Shown: positions 47,699 to 58,998 of the stretch, in pieces | How positions within the stretch are numbered: position 1 is the first letter of the stretch | How the letters are laid out: every line of letters begins with the position of its first letter | Assembly: GCA_021234155.1 (NCBI GenBank) | Contig: JAJEKV010000034.1 | Span: forward strand, 11,496,697-11,560,696 | Direction of reading: 5' to 3' | DNA length: 64,000 nucleotides | From: Isoetes taiwanensis | Lineage: Eukaryota; Streptophyta; Lycopodiopsida; Isoetales; Isoetaceae | Made by a program: the position numbers and the translations under genes | Notes under the pieces: generated by a model | Database searches by the model: none | What the model saw: the letters and a program-made list of their open reading frames with translations, nothing else | What the model was told of the DNA's origin: nothing

Positions 47699-50200
47699 CT
47701 TTTCTTGTTCTCTTGAGCTTTCAACAGTGTCTCTGTGGGGGTTGGCGAATTGCACACTGGTGGCATACCTGCAAGCTCAACTCAAGTTTATCATCATCTT
47801 GTTGGCCCCAAATCTGATTGTAACGTCACTGCTGGATTTGAGATCCATGTTCTCCAAGATGGAATTTTAAAGTTTGTTTCCTCAAAAACTGTGGAATTAT
47901 ATTGTAATGCTGCGCCTAAGGATATATGATGCTGCTGCTGAGACAAAAAATTATGCCAAAAGGAAAGAAGAGAAGCCCGTAGCAAGTTGCCAAGCCAAGT
48001 TATTTGCTATATTGTTCCTTCACATATTAGGCACGGTGGAGGTTTGGCATGTATCCTGAGTACATTCTGGATTCAATGGGGTGTGAATTGGCAAGGCACA
48101 AATAGCAATGATAGTTGTGAAGACCACATAACTAGCAACTAAGCTAATTGGTAATTGGTAGTTGTGTAAGTGGTGTCTTGCTCAATGTTTCAAGGGCAAC
48201 TCATAGTGCATTAACCATTGCAACATTTACAATGCTCCATACGAGTTGATGTAGTCAATGCATCCCATAAACTTAAAACGCCGGGTGTAAGTATGGTAAT
48301 GCTACCCAAGTGCTTTAGGTGGTACATGCTCGAAGGAATTCCTTTCCTTTTTCAACGACCTTGGAGTTGTTACTCTAGAAACAATATCATAACATATATA
48401 TACAAGTTTTTGTACTATCAACAGGTCTACAAACTATGGTTCATGAACATCTGGGAACAAAATCTAAGTTTAAACATATAAAGCTTTAAAGTCGAGTGTC
48501 AAGAATTACGTTAGAAGAAATCAAATCAAATTCAATTGAGTTGCACTATGACCTCATAGTATGCACACCACTGTCAATGCTATCTCTATGCTATCTTTGA
48601 TAGTTATTAACAGACGTAACAAACATAGTTATTCACTAATAGGTTGGTTGGCAATGGGACACAACCACATACCAAATTACCCCTTAAGTTCAAGCAAGAA
48701 AGATTTTAAAAAGAATTCTAGGCGGCTCATCTCTAGTCTCCGCTTCGATATTCTCACCCTAAAACTAACATAATAATGGTACAAAGGTAAAGGACTAACA
48801 TTAGCCAAAAAAAGAACATCTTATAAGGCATTGTTCAGAAAAATCACTAGATAGCCAATCTTGGACTCTATATGCCCAAAGGCATAGCTCAATCGTGGTC
48901 CAAAGGCGCCTTCTCCAATCACATTATAAGATCTAAATTTGTTTGTAGCCTTGTCTAGCTCAGCATATGTAAAAAAGCTTAGCAAAACCTATCTTGTCAC
49001 AAAGCTGGATGCAAATTGATGACGTTGAACTAGTAACACTAGCTCACTATTGTTTATTAAAACTTCTCGGTAAAGAATCGAGTTAAATTTGAATTTAAAG
49101 TAAAAGGGTGTATGAAGATTTTAGCATGGGATGTGGTTGATTTTGTCATTACATTAATTATTTGCTAGAATTCAAGAAGTCAAAGTTTGCATTGGAGAAG
49201 TCATGCTCACCATGGTGGGCAAGGCTAATTATGAAATTTTCAACAACTATTTATTTTCCTATGAGGATGCTTCAAAAACAGTTGCAATGCAATAACACAA
49301 AAAATAAGCCCTGCCACTGCAACATAATCTCTTTCTAATAGCAACTTGATTGCCCCCATCCCCTACATTCTCTCAAACTACCCTTAGATTTTTTTCAATT
49401 TCTTAGGTTCTCTCTCAAGCTTCTGTGCCTTAACGCATCATTTCCCTCATCATTTCTAAAAATTATATGAAATTACATGAATATGTCCTTTGTCATAACT
49501 CCTTGAAAATTCTTTATGATTTCCATAAATTCCCATTAGATTCATCAAGATCATATAAAGACTCTTCAAGGTCTTTGCAAGAAAACCTTTGCTTCCTGCA
49601 TTTAGCTTAAAACGAAGGGTGTGAATTTGTCGTAAGCATTATTCTAAGAAAATCATCTAGTAGATTTATTGTTTTAAAAGCCATAAGCAGACTTTTGATC
49701 AGATGCATCCTACAAACATAAGAGCCCTTGCACAATGCATCATAGAGCCAAACATTGTTCTAAATCCATTCCTTGTAATAATGCACTTAAAGTCTATGAT
49801 GCAGAAAAACACTTCAATTGTAACACCTCATGCAAAAGTCTGAATACTGCAATGTTGATTTATTTTAAATACACTTAATTTTGACAACCTATATGGTGTT
49901 CCTAAAATCACAATAAGAATTAGCAGCTCAACTACAAATTAGTCAGCCCCAACTAAGTCTTTGTGTTGAGGCATAAGGCCTTGCATAAAGTAACTTAAAG
50001 ACACAATGCTAGTTATCATCAACACCTCTGTGTAATTGATCAAATATCAATATCAAAACATGGCATCTAGACAGATAAAGCTTGGACAATAGTTGCTTAT
50101 ATGGCCTCCAATCCATATCCATATTCTTGTTACTATCTGCTGCCATGTAGACTGTTAATGACGATATCCCTTGCATTGGAAAGAACCTCAACCCTGGTTT
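47699..50200. other. Intergenic DNA, no gene recognised
   Basis: AT-rich, with scattered frames of 60-87 codons and no motifs. The 50191-50009 frame on - is open but unrecognised. Confidence 0.45.
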
Positions 50201-50201
50201 T

Positions 50202-51540
50202 AACGACGGGGAAGAACGTCAAACCAAACAGGAACAACAAAGATCTTAAGCCATAAGGAACTTATTAGGTACTTCAATTACTAGATCTGCAAAATTCATT
50301 GCAGAAAAATTATCTCTGTTCATGTTGAAATCATCACAAAGAAATAGATGATGCCCCCACCATGCACTTTTTCGTCCATGACTTTGATCTTTATCTCCTT
50401 ATGAAGCATAAAATAAGATAATCAGACCTTCCTAAGCTCAGCAGTCCTCCATGCATTTCCTGCAACACCTAAGATCGTTCCAACTACTAACTGGAAGATA
50501 AAAATGTGTTTAATGAATCAGATCGTGTGTAGACTACAGGAAGACAGATCGGCTTAAAATATACCTTCTTCTGCGATGTTGGTGGATAGGCATATGCACA
50601 TGCATTAGGATATAAGGGCTGATTGCTCCATAACACCAACCTGCAACAACAAATTTCATGATAGTGAAATCACCCCAAGAACACATTGGCACCAACAACT
50701 TACATTATAAACAGGACAGCCATATTGCATCAATATTATTTTTGCTCTGGATACCATCACTGCATATTTACCACTTGGTAATCCCATTTAAAGAGTAGGC
50801 AGGATAGGATTTTTATGTTTAAATTCAAGTGAAATAAAGGAAACAATGTGTTACCCAATTACAAAATGATGGGCAACCCGCAAAGGAAACTCACATTGCT
50901 ATGCAAATGGGCAACCTGCAAAATGGTTAATGGGCATTGGAGGCTTCTAGCAAACTCACATGAGCAACCTGCAAGATTACAATCGGAGTTCAAAGGGTTT
51001 TTGATTTGGCAAATATAGGATCATATCTTCTGGCCTTTGGTTTTAACGACCTCAACCCAAACAGGAACAACAAAGATCTTAAGCCATAACAAACTTATTA
51101 GGTACCTCAATTACCGGATCTGCAAAATGCATTATGAAAAATTATCTCTCGCTCATGTTGAAATCATCAAAAAGAAATAGATGATGCCCCCACCATGCAC
51201 TTTTTCGTCCATGTCTTTGATCTTTATCTCCTTATGAAGCATAAAATAAGATAATCGCATCTTCCTAAGCTTAGCAGTCCTCCATGCATTTCCTCGCAAC
51301 ACCTAAGATTGTTCCAACTACTAACCGAAGATAAAATGTGTTTAATGAATCGATCGTGTAGACTACGTGAAGACATCCATACCTTCTCATCCGCTATTCC
51401 AATCATTTAACAATAAGCCATAAAATAGTTCAAAATGCGCTTATCCTATCCAAAGGCATGATCCTTTGTGAATCGACGACTTAAAATATACCTTCTTTCA
51501 AGCGATGTTGGTGGATAGGCATATGCACATGCTTTATGAG
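50202..51540. repeat. Diverged tandem duplication (50202-50620 and about 51050-51540)
   Basis: Both copies share AACAGGAACAACAAAGATCT, ATGATGCCCCCACCATGCAC and GATGTTGGTGGATAGGCATA. The second copy has an extra segment of about 100 bp (51370-51480). Differences between the copies concentrate at CAG/CTG versus CG. Confidence 0.85.
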
Positions 51541-54012
51541 TTTTGCAGCCTTTTCCCATGATACAAAGACATTAGTTTTCACCGGTAAAACGAAAAATAT
51601 CATGCATCGATTTCACATGATGATCCGGGCCGAAAATGAAGTTTTACATTAGCTCTGCACTTTTTGAACTGTTTGCTCCATCTTAAAGCAAGCACACAGG
51701 ATGAATATCAAAATATTCTGCTGAGGAAGTGCAAACGTTGCTTCAACTCCAAAGCACCTATCTTGCTTACCACTGGACTGCAAGTAGACATGAAAATTTT
51801 TCTTGTTGTCTAAGCAGAGCGTACCTAAAATAAGAGAAATAAGCTAGATAATATTTATCTTTGCCTTCCATGAGAAATATCAGACAATGACATCATAATC
51901 TGCAAAAGGCAAGCAAAGTCTTTGGAAGATGCACCATCCCTAACTATCTCAATCTGCCTACTTTCTTTCTATCCTAATGTGAAATGGCAAGTCTTTTAAA
52001 ATGGCGACATGGGCTCGTTCTTTGAGCAGGTATTAGCTACGTTGTTGATATCATATCGGCAATTCTAGACGATGAAAAAACATGCATCAAACAAAGGCTA
52101 GAAAATCGTAATTGGAAAAAGAGCAAGCTTTGAGGCTCATTTGGTACCTAGAGCCTAGTTTAAAGTACCTGCCATCATTTCCATCATTCAGCCTCGATGT
52201 TATCTCAAGGGCTTAAAAAATCCCGTAAATATGTGGAAATTAATGGAGTCTTACTCGCCAAGCATGCAAGTAGATATTTCCAAATACTAAAATGAGCTAA
52301 AATTTTACATCTACCATTACCATTCATACCTCTAGATATTTAATAAAGGACCTAACTCAAAGCAATACCAAGAAAGTCCATGGCTAAACCTAGAAGGCGT
52401 AGTTGTTTGCATTACCGATGTGTTCAAAACCATACCGAGGAGGATGGAGTGCAAGATGGACTCACCACTTGAAAGCTAACCTTTCCGTGAGGATTTGTCT
52501 AATATGCAAGATCCCCCACTCACCATATTCTCAAAGATTCAAGATTTTTCTTCTAGAACCGCCCAACAACCCGCAAGACAAAGGATACCCTCAGAATGAA
52601 CATAAACCACACCAATGAAAACGGATAAAGAAGAGTATATGGAGCTAACGTTATTGAGAGTATACTACCATCTCATCTACCATGTCTAACACCTCTAGAT
52701 TAGGCTACAACTTTCTAGATGATTTACAATATAGATCTGTTGCTCTCTTGCTCCCCGCCTCAGACATGTTTGCATCGATACATGGCTTTTCCTATAGACA
52801 CCTTTACATTGTATAAGATGAAAATATGACCCAATAATCTTACATACCGCCACTTCTCCGTGTCTCGTGGATATTTAAAATTACAGGATTTAGACCTGCT
52901 AGAGCCAGAGAGTTATCAAGAGCCAGAGATAATGCAACAACGAAAATGTTTTTTATCTAATTTATAAACTTCTCCTACACAATAAACTATTGGCAACATG
53001 CATATGCTTTAAAGAATTGTTGCCTACCATAAAATGAGAACCTGCATGTTAAGAATACAAACAAAGGAACGGTTAAAGAAAAAAAACGACAGTAGCATGA
53101 AAAAGATCTTACAATATCATCACAAAAATCAGAGGGTTTTCTCCTGTCCAAATTTTGTCAAAGCCCGAGCTTAGAAGAAACCTAGTTATTTGAGATATAG
53201 AATCTTTTTCTAATCACAGAACGCACCTGCAATTATTTATAGAACATGAACTTGAAATGCTCACAAATGTTATTGTTGGCATGGTCAATTGGTATTTCTA
53301 AGCATTCCAAGGATGCTCATGTTAGAGAAAGGTCAACCACAAATTTTTTGCTGCAAATATAAAGAGCTATCCAAAGAAAGATCACCATAATACGTTGGAA
53401 AAAAAGCAACAGACACAGAACTTTTTAAATGTCTAATGCAATAAGGATGCCGCTCAGATGTGTATGCACGGCGGTAACAGAATGCAAAGAACAAATACCG
53501 AATCGTATAGTAAATGACCCCAACAGATCGATTGGGTCACGGAATTTCGAAAGCAACAATAACAATGCCACAATTTCGTGGAATCCACCATTAATGGTAA
53601 CCCTTGATAAATGTAAAGAGATTAAATGCTCAAATAAACCAACGCCCTGCATTAAATCACAAATTCTAATGGTATAGATCAAAGGCATCAAATAAGGGCC
53701 CGCTTGACGGCCATTAATTTTTCTTGCCACCTCAAAGATTTATTGCATTTAATATTCGCTAAATCTTGACCATTAATCCAAAGACTTTCGACGGCCTAGA
53801 TTAAAAGCCCCAAAGGAAAGGGCTTTTGATCCACACCATCTCCATCTCAAACATGGATCTACGGAGACTACGACACCTCAATGTCTTATATATAAGGGGG
53901 TGCTTGGGTGGATTGAGGTGGCTTCGCCAGACCGCTGATCTCACAATCTAAAACTGCCTGCATCTACGACACACCCTGTCTAGATTCAAATAATTGTATA
54001 TATATAAATGTG
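51541..54012. other. Intergenic DNA, no gene recognised
   Basis: No conserved frame. The 53730-53425 frame on - (101 codons) shows no recognisable domain. Confidence 0.45.
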
Positions 54013-54551
54013 ATAACATATATATGTTCTTATGTTTGTAACGCCAATCCGCCTGCTGATTCGAGATCTTACGACTCACGGCTTTGGGACGATCCCACGC
54101 CTGCATGGCTTGGGAGTTTGTTTGTAGCTTATATGTAAGCCGCATCCTACTGGGCCCGTGTTGATTTGTTTGTTTGTAGCTTATATGTGTTGCATCCTAC
54201 TGGCCTAGGTTGATTTGATCCTCGATTGTCGGGTCCCCGAGATCCCACGGCCACGTTGCTTTGGGACAAATCCTACTGGCACATGGCTTTGGGAATTATA
54301 TGTAATCGATCCTACTTGCTTCAGTGTTGATTCGATCCCCGATCGCCGATCCAGATCTTACTACCACGGGTTTGGCACATATCCTACGGTGCACATGACT
54401 TTGGGAATCATATGTAATAGATCCTATGGCTCATGTTGCTTTAATTATTGTCACGTGGTGAGATCTCGACCCTTGATCGGGTCCAAGATCTTACGGTCCA
54501 CGTTGAATGCTCATCCCTTAGGAAAAGGCTTTTAAAAGTTTTATATTATAT

Positions 54552-54611
54552 GGGGGATTCGAACCTTGGTCATTGGACCCCTAACCCCCCATTCTAACCA
54601 CTAGACCAAGC
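54552..54611 (-). other. tRNA-like module with A and B boxes, copy 1
   Basis: On - it contains TGGTCTAGTGG (A box, 54598-54608) and, about 33 bp later, GGTTCGAATCC (B box, 54555-54565, a perfect consensus). Together these form an internal RNA polymerase III promoter as in tRNA-derived SINEs. The acceptor stem does not pair and the anticodon arm is not clean, so it is not a working tRNA gene. Confidence 0.7.
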
Positions 54612-54692
54612 ATTAATTCAATAAAAAATTTATGTTTCAAAATACTTAAGGGTAATATTGCCAGAAAAGCCTTTTAAAATTTTTATGTTGTG

Positions 54693-54753
54693 TGGGAGAT
54701 TCAAACCCTGGTCATTGGCGCCACAACCCCCCATTCTAACCACTAGACCAGGC
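54693..54753 (-). other. tRNA-like module, copy 2
   Basis: Tandem duplicate of the previous module (unit about 137 bp). The B box has drifted (GGTTTGAATCT); the A box TGGTCTAGTGG is kept. Confidence 0.65.
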
Positions 54754-54839
54754 ATTAATTCTATAAACAATTTATGTTTCAAATATAAGTTAAGGGTAAT
54801 GTTCCCATTAAGATAAAATAGACTATACATTCCAGCTAG

Positions 54840-54907
54840 TTCAAGAAAGTTCTAGAATGTTCTGGAAGGCTCTAGAAAGTTCTAGAATCTTCTAGAAAGT
54901 TCTAGAA
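54840..54907. promoter_or_regulatory. Heat-shock-element ladder, copy 1
   Basis: Fourteen consecutive 5-bp modules alternate TTCnn and GAAnn with exact 5-bp spacing from 54840 to 54907. Only one module departs (CTC at 54870). The HSF consensus is alternating nGAAn/nTTCn units, with three usually enough for a trimer. More such sites follow (TTCCGGAAAGTTC near 54942). No gene start lies directly downstream. Confidence 0.7.
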
Positions 54908-56077
54908 CATAAGAGAATCTAGGGGGATTTAAGAAAATTCTTCCGGAAAGTTCCAAATTGTTCTAATAAGTTTTAGAATGTAGGGGAATCTATTTTGAAT
55001 GTAAGGAATACTAGGAAAAGTTCTAGAATATATTGAAAGTCGTAGAATGTTCCAGAGAGTCTTAGAATGTTCTAAAAAGTTATAGAATATAAAGGAATCC
55101 AGAAGAATCTAATAGAATCTTATAAAATGTAAGAGAATCTAGGAAAATATTTACAAGCCTAAGGGAACCTCTTAAAATCTGGGGGATCTAAAGGAATCTT
55201 CATAAAATCTAAGGGAATCTAAGAAAATGTTGATGAAATCTTAGAGTATCTAAGGGAATCTTTATAGAATCTCTTTGAATCTCATGTAATGTAAGGGAAC
55301 CTAGGGCAATCTCATAAAATCTAAAGGAATCTAAGGGAATCTAAGGGGATCTTCATAGAATCTTGGAGAATCTAGGGAAATCTAATAGAATCTAGAGGGA
55401 ATCTTATAAAATTTAGAGAAATGCTCATGAAACCTCCAAGAGAACCTTGGTAGAATCTTAGAGAATCTATGAATTTAGAGTATTCTCAAGAGATTTTTTT
55501 AGAATGTAGGGCACGACAAGAACTTGCAGCATAGGAACATGCTAAAACTCAAACATGCACCATAGGACGCATTAAATTTTTTGTATATCTATCATAACAT
55601 ATATATGTTCTTATGTTTGTCCTCCTGAATCCGGCCGTTGATCCGAGATCCTACGGCTCACGTGGCTTTGGGACGTATCCTACGGTCCAGATGGCTTGGG
55701 AGTTTGTTTCCGATTATATGTAAGCCATCCCACGGCCCGTGCTGATCTCGTCCCCGATCGTTGGTCCGAGATCCTACTACCACGTTGCTTTGGGACACAT
55801 CCTACTTGCACATGGCTTTGGGAATTATATGTAATCGATCCTACGGCCCTGTGTTGATCCGATCCCCGATCGCCGATCCGAGATCTTACTACCACGTGGC
55901 TTGGCACATATCCTAGGGTGCACATGACTTTGGGAATTATATGTAATAGATCCTATGGCTCATGTTGCTTTAATTATTATCACGCAGAGATCTCACCCTT
56001 GATCGGGTTCAAGATCCTACGGCCCAAGTTGAGTGTTCATCCCTTAGGAAAAGGCTTTTAAAATTTTTATGTTGTGT

Positions 56078-56137
56078 GGGGGATTCGAGCCCTAGCCATT
56101 GACCCCGCAGCCCCCCATTCTAACCACTAGACCAAGC
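56078..56137 (-). other. tRNA-like module, copy 3
   Basis: Counterpart of the modules in unit A, with A box TGGTCTAGTGG and B box GGCTCGAATCC on -. Confidence 0.65.
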
Positions 56138-56214
56138 ATTAATTTCATGAAAAATTTATGTTTCAATTATACTTAAAGGTAATATTCCCATTAAGATAAA
56201 ATAGACTATAACAG

Positions 56215-56282
56215 TTCAAGAAAGTTCTAGAATGTTCTGGAAGGCTCTAGAAAGTTCTAGAATCCTCTAGAAAGTTCTAGAA
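56215..56282. promoter_or_regulatory. Heat-shock-element ladder, copy 2
   Basis: Same fourteen-module TTCnn/GAAnn ladder as at 54840-54907, with two departures (CTC at 56245 and 56265). Confidence 0.68.
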
Positions 56283-57050
56283 CATAAGAGAATCTAGGGG
56301 GGATCTAAGAAAATTCTTCCAGAAAGTTCCAAATTGTTCTAATAAGTTTTAGAATGTTCTAGAATGTAGGGGAATCTACGGGAATGTAAGGAAATCTAGG
56401 GAAATACTTCCAGGAAGTTCTAGAATATATTGAAAGTCTTAGAATGTTCCAGAAAGTCTTAGAATGTTCTAAAAAGTTCTAGAATGTAAAGGAATCGAGA
56501 AGAATCTAATATAATCTAAGAAAATCTTATAAAATGTAAGAGAATCTAAGAAAATATTTACAAACCTAAGGGAATCTCTTAAAATCTGGGGGATCTAAGG
56601 GAATCTTTATAAAATCTAAGGGAATCTAAAAAAATGTTGATGAAATCTTAGAGTATCTAGGGAATCTTTATAGAATCTCTTTAAATCTCATATAATGTAA
56701 GGGAACCTAGGGCAATCTCATAAAGTCTAAAGGGATCTAAGGGAATCTAAGGAGATCTTCATAGAATCTTGGAGAATCTAGGGAAATCTAATGTAGTCTA
56801 GAGGGAATCTTATAAAATTTCGAGAAATGCTCACGAAACCTCTAAGACAACCTTGGTAGAATCTTAGAGAATATATGAATTTAAGAGTATTCTCAAGAGA
56901 TTCTTTTAGAATCTATTCTCAAGAGATTCTTTTAGAATGTAAGAACATGCTAAAACTCGAACATGCACCGTAGGACGCATTAAATTTCTTGTATAAATAG
57001 ATAGATAGTATTTTTTACGTCATTGCCAAATTGGTATTATTTATATATAT

Positions 57051-57533
57051 GTTCTAGGGACGTAAGGGGCGATGACATGGATCTCATGGAGGGGCGTACA
57101 GATTGTGGAGATCAAGTTATGTCACATCTTTTCTTGGTCATAGGTGCTTTAGGTGCTATTTTACATATGTTCTAGGGATGTAGCGTACAAATTGTGGAGA
57201 TCAGGTTCTGTCACATCTTTTCTTGGTCATAGGTGCTTCAGGTGCTATGTGCTTTCGCACTTGCACCCCACCAACTATCTCTAGAGATTAAATTCTTAGC
57301 AATTAGTGTGCTGAATTTTTTCTTTTTTGAAATAGAAAATGTATTATTTTTTTTCTCTTAGGGGAGGGTCGCCGATAGTGGGGACCATGGTAAAACAGCT
57401 CAAATGCAATTTTTTTTTATCTCAATGTCAACCATTGAATCCTAAAGTGGGTAAAAGGAATGAGTTTAATCTTGGATCTCAATATCAACCATTGAATTCT
57501 AAAGTCGGTAGAAGAAATGGGTTCAATATTAAT
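57051..57533. repeat. Two short tandem duplications
   Basis: One pair lies at about 57051-57165 and 57168-57247, sharing CACATCTTTTCTTGGTCATA. The second, with units of about 57 bp, lies at 57419-57475 and 57476-57533, sharing TCAACCATTGAAT. Confidence 0.8.
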
Positions 57534-58998
57534 CATCCAATCTTGATCATAATAGGATATTTGATGGTTCATACTATTCTTAGACACTTCATGTGGAAAA
57601 TTCAAGGGCTACACATATCCAATTTTTTCCAAGAAAAGTATATGAAATACCTCATATCAAGAGCTTTTAATTGAATGGAAAAAATATTCAATGGATGTCT
57701 TTAATTGAAAAAATATTTTATTTTTTAGTTTCCTTGTCCGTGATTTTTAAGTGGTCCATTATTTGCTAACACTTTAAAATAACAAGTTGCTTTCGCAACA
57801 GAGGGTTGGCCTCTAAACCGAAGTGAAGGAAAATTAAAAAACTTTGTTCAAATGCACATCAAAACTACAGAATGCAACATGTAGCTTTGATTTCGAAATA
57901 AATCTATTTTTGCATCTGTACATCATATTTGACAAACCGAAATCAATAAAATGCCCCGGTAAACTCCAAAACAAAGGAAGCTAGAGGTGGGCAGAGAATT
58001 CGATATTGGGATTAAAATAGAGGACAGGCTATGAAGAAACTGTGGCGATTTCTACCTGCTTCAGCGATTGCTCAAGCAATGGATGGAAGCAAGGTTCGTG
58101 GCTTATTTCTACCGCCGATTATTGGAGTTCATTCTCAAGTCAAGCAAGGCGGATTGGGACAAAGATGGATGGAAGCAAGGTTCTGAGCCAGGGACTCCTC
58201 TCCAATCGATCAGGCCAAAGGCACATGCAATCTGAGAGTTCCCAATAATATGCGATCGAGCTAGAAAACAAACTGTGAACTCATCTTTTTTTTTTTGTCT
58301 ACTATCTCTCTCTTATTCCTTTCAAGACATTCATCCACACCATTTATAACGATAGCCAAGCATATTCCCCGAACTTGTAAAGCGAATCAGAACTTATGGT
58401 CAAGGAAAATAGCTAAAAGAACCTCAGAATTCAGTTCACAAATAGATACTTTTGCATACACCAATGGATTGAAAAGCTCAAATGCTTGCAACTCGAGAAA
58501 AACCTTATGTTCTCGCTTCGCTCGATTTGCTTTAACTACGTTGTTTATCGTCTTATTTTCCGGATATATTTCATGCTATTTGCAAAACTCTAGAGTTTCA
58601 GGATATCTGATAGTCAATTCAACTAGAGTGTTTAATAATTGAAAAATTATCTCAAGATTCTGCTCATATCTAATAAACAACTATCTAATAATGATAGCCA
58701 TATAATAACGAAATCTATAATACACTATCTTGAAAAGTTATCTCAAGCTTCTAACACTACTTTGAGTACATATCTGGGTGGTTCAAGAGCGTCATTGTCA
58801 TCAGATCTACAAATTTAGATCCAAAGTCGCCTTGAGTTCAGATCTTATTGTGGACACATAACTATGCAAATGAACCAATAACACTTAGAAGTAGTTGCTT
58901 GTTTGCCAAATCGGTAAATTGAAACAGTTCTTTTAGTCCACAAGTTTATACAAGCCAACATGTAAAAATATCTTATTCCAGCTGTATTGAAGATCCTC
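57534..58998. other. Intergenic DNA, small unassigned ORFs
   Basis: A 50-codon frame from ATG 58031 and a 115-codon frame at 58295-58642 are open, but neither has a recognised motif. The 18-mer ATGGATGGAAGCAAGGTT occurs twice, near 58079 and 58167. Confidence 0.4.

Larger units (their letters stand above)
54013..55593. repeat. Composite repeat unit A
   Basis: Opens with ATAACATATATATGTTCTTA and repeats from 55594 as unit B. From left to right it holds three diverged sub-repeats (GATCCTAC, CACGTGG/CACATGG, GCTTTGGGA, ATTATATGTAAT), two tRNA-like modules, a heat-shock-element ladder, and about 500 bp of a loose 10-11-bp repeat around GGGAATCTAA. No coding capacity. Confidence 0.9.
55594..57000. 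repeat. Composite repeat unit B
   Basis: Second copy of 54013-55593, about 170 bp shorter mainly because it has one tRNA-like module instead of two. Both end with CATGCACC(A/G)TAGGACGCATT. Confidence 0.9.

Noticed and set aside
54552-56137. Functional tRNA genes on the minus strand
   Set aside because: A and B boxes are good, but there is no paired acceptor stem, no clean anticodon arm, and the copies are embedded in a tandem repeat. tRNA-like module is the safer call.
54900-56950. CRISPR-like or regular satellite array
   Set aside because: The 10-11-bp GGGAATCTAA units vary in length and sequence with no spacer structure, and the setting is a plant nuclear genome.
57163-57182. Further heat-shock elements around single TTCTAG motifs
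   Set aside because: Isolated half-sites without 5-bp phasing are expected by chance in AT-rich DNA.
58295-58642. 115-codon plus-strand ORF as a gene
   Set aside because: No domain and an amino-acid pattern typical of chance frames; kept only as a note.
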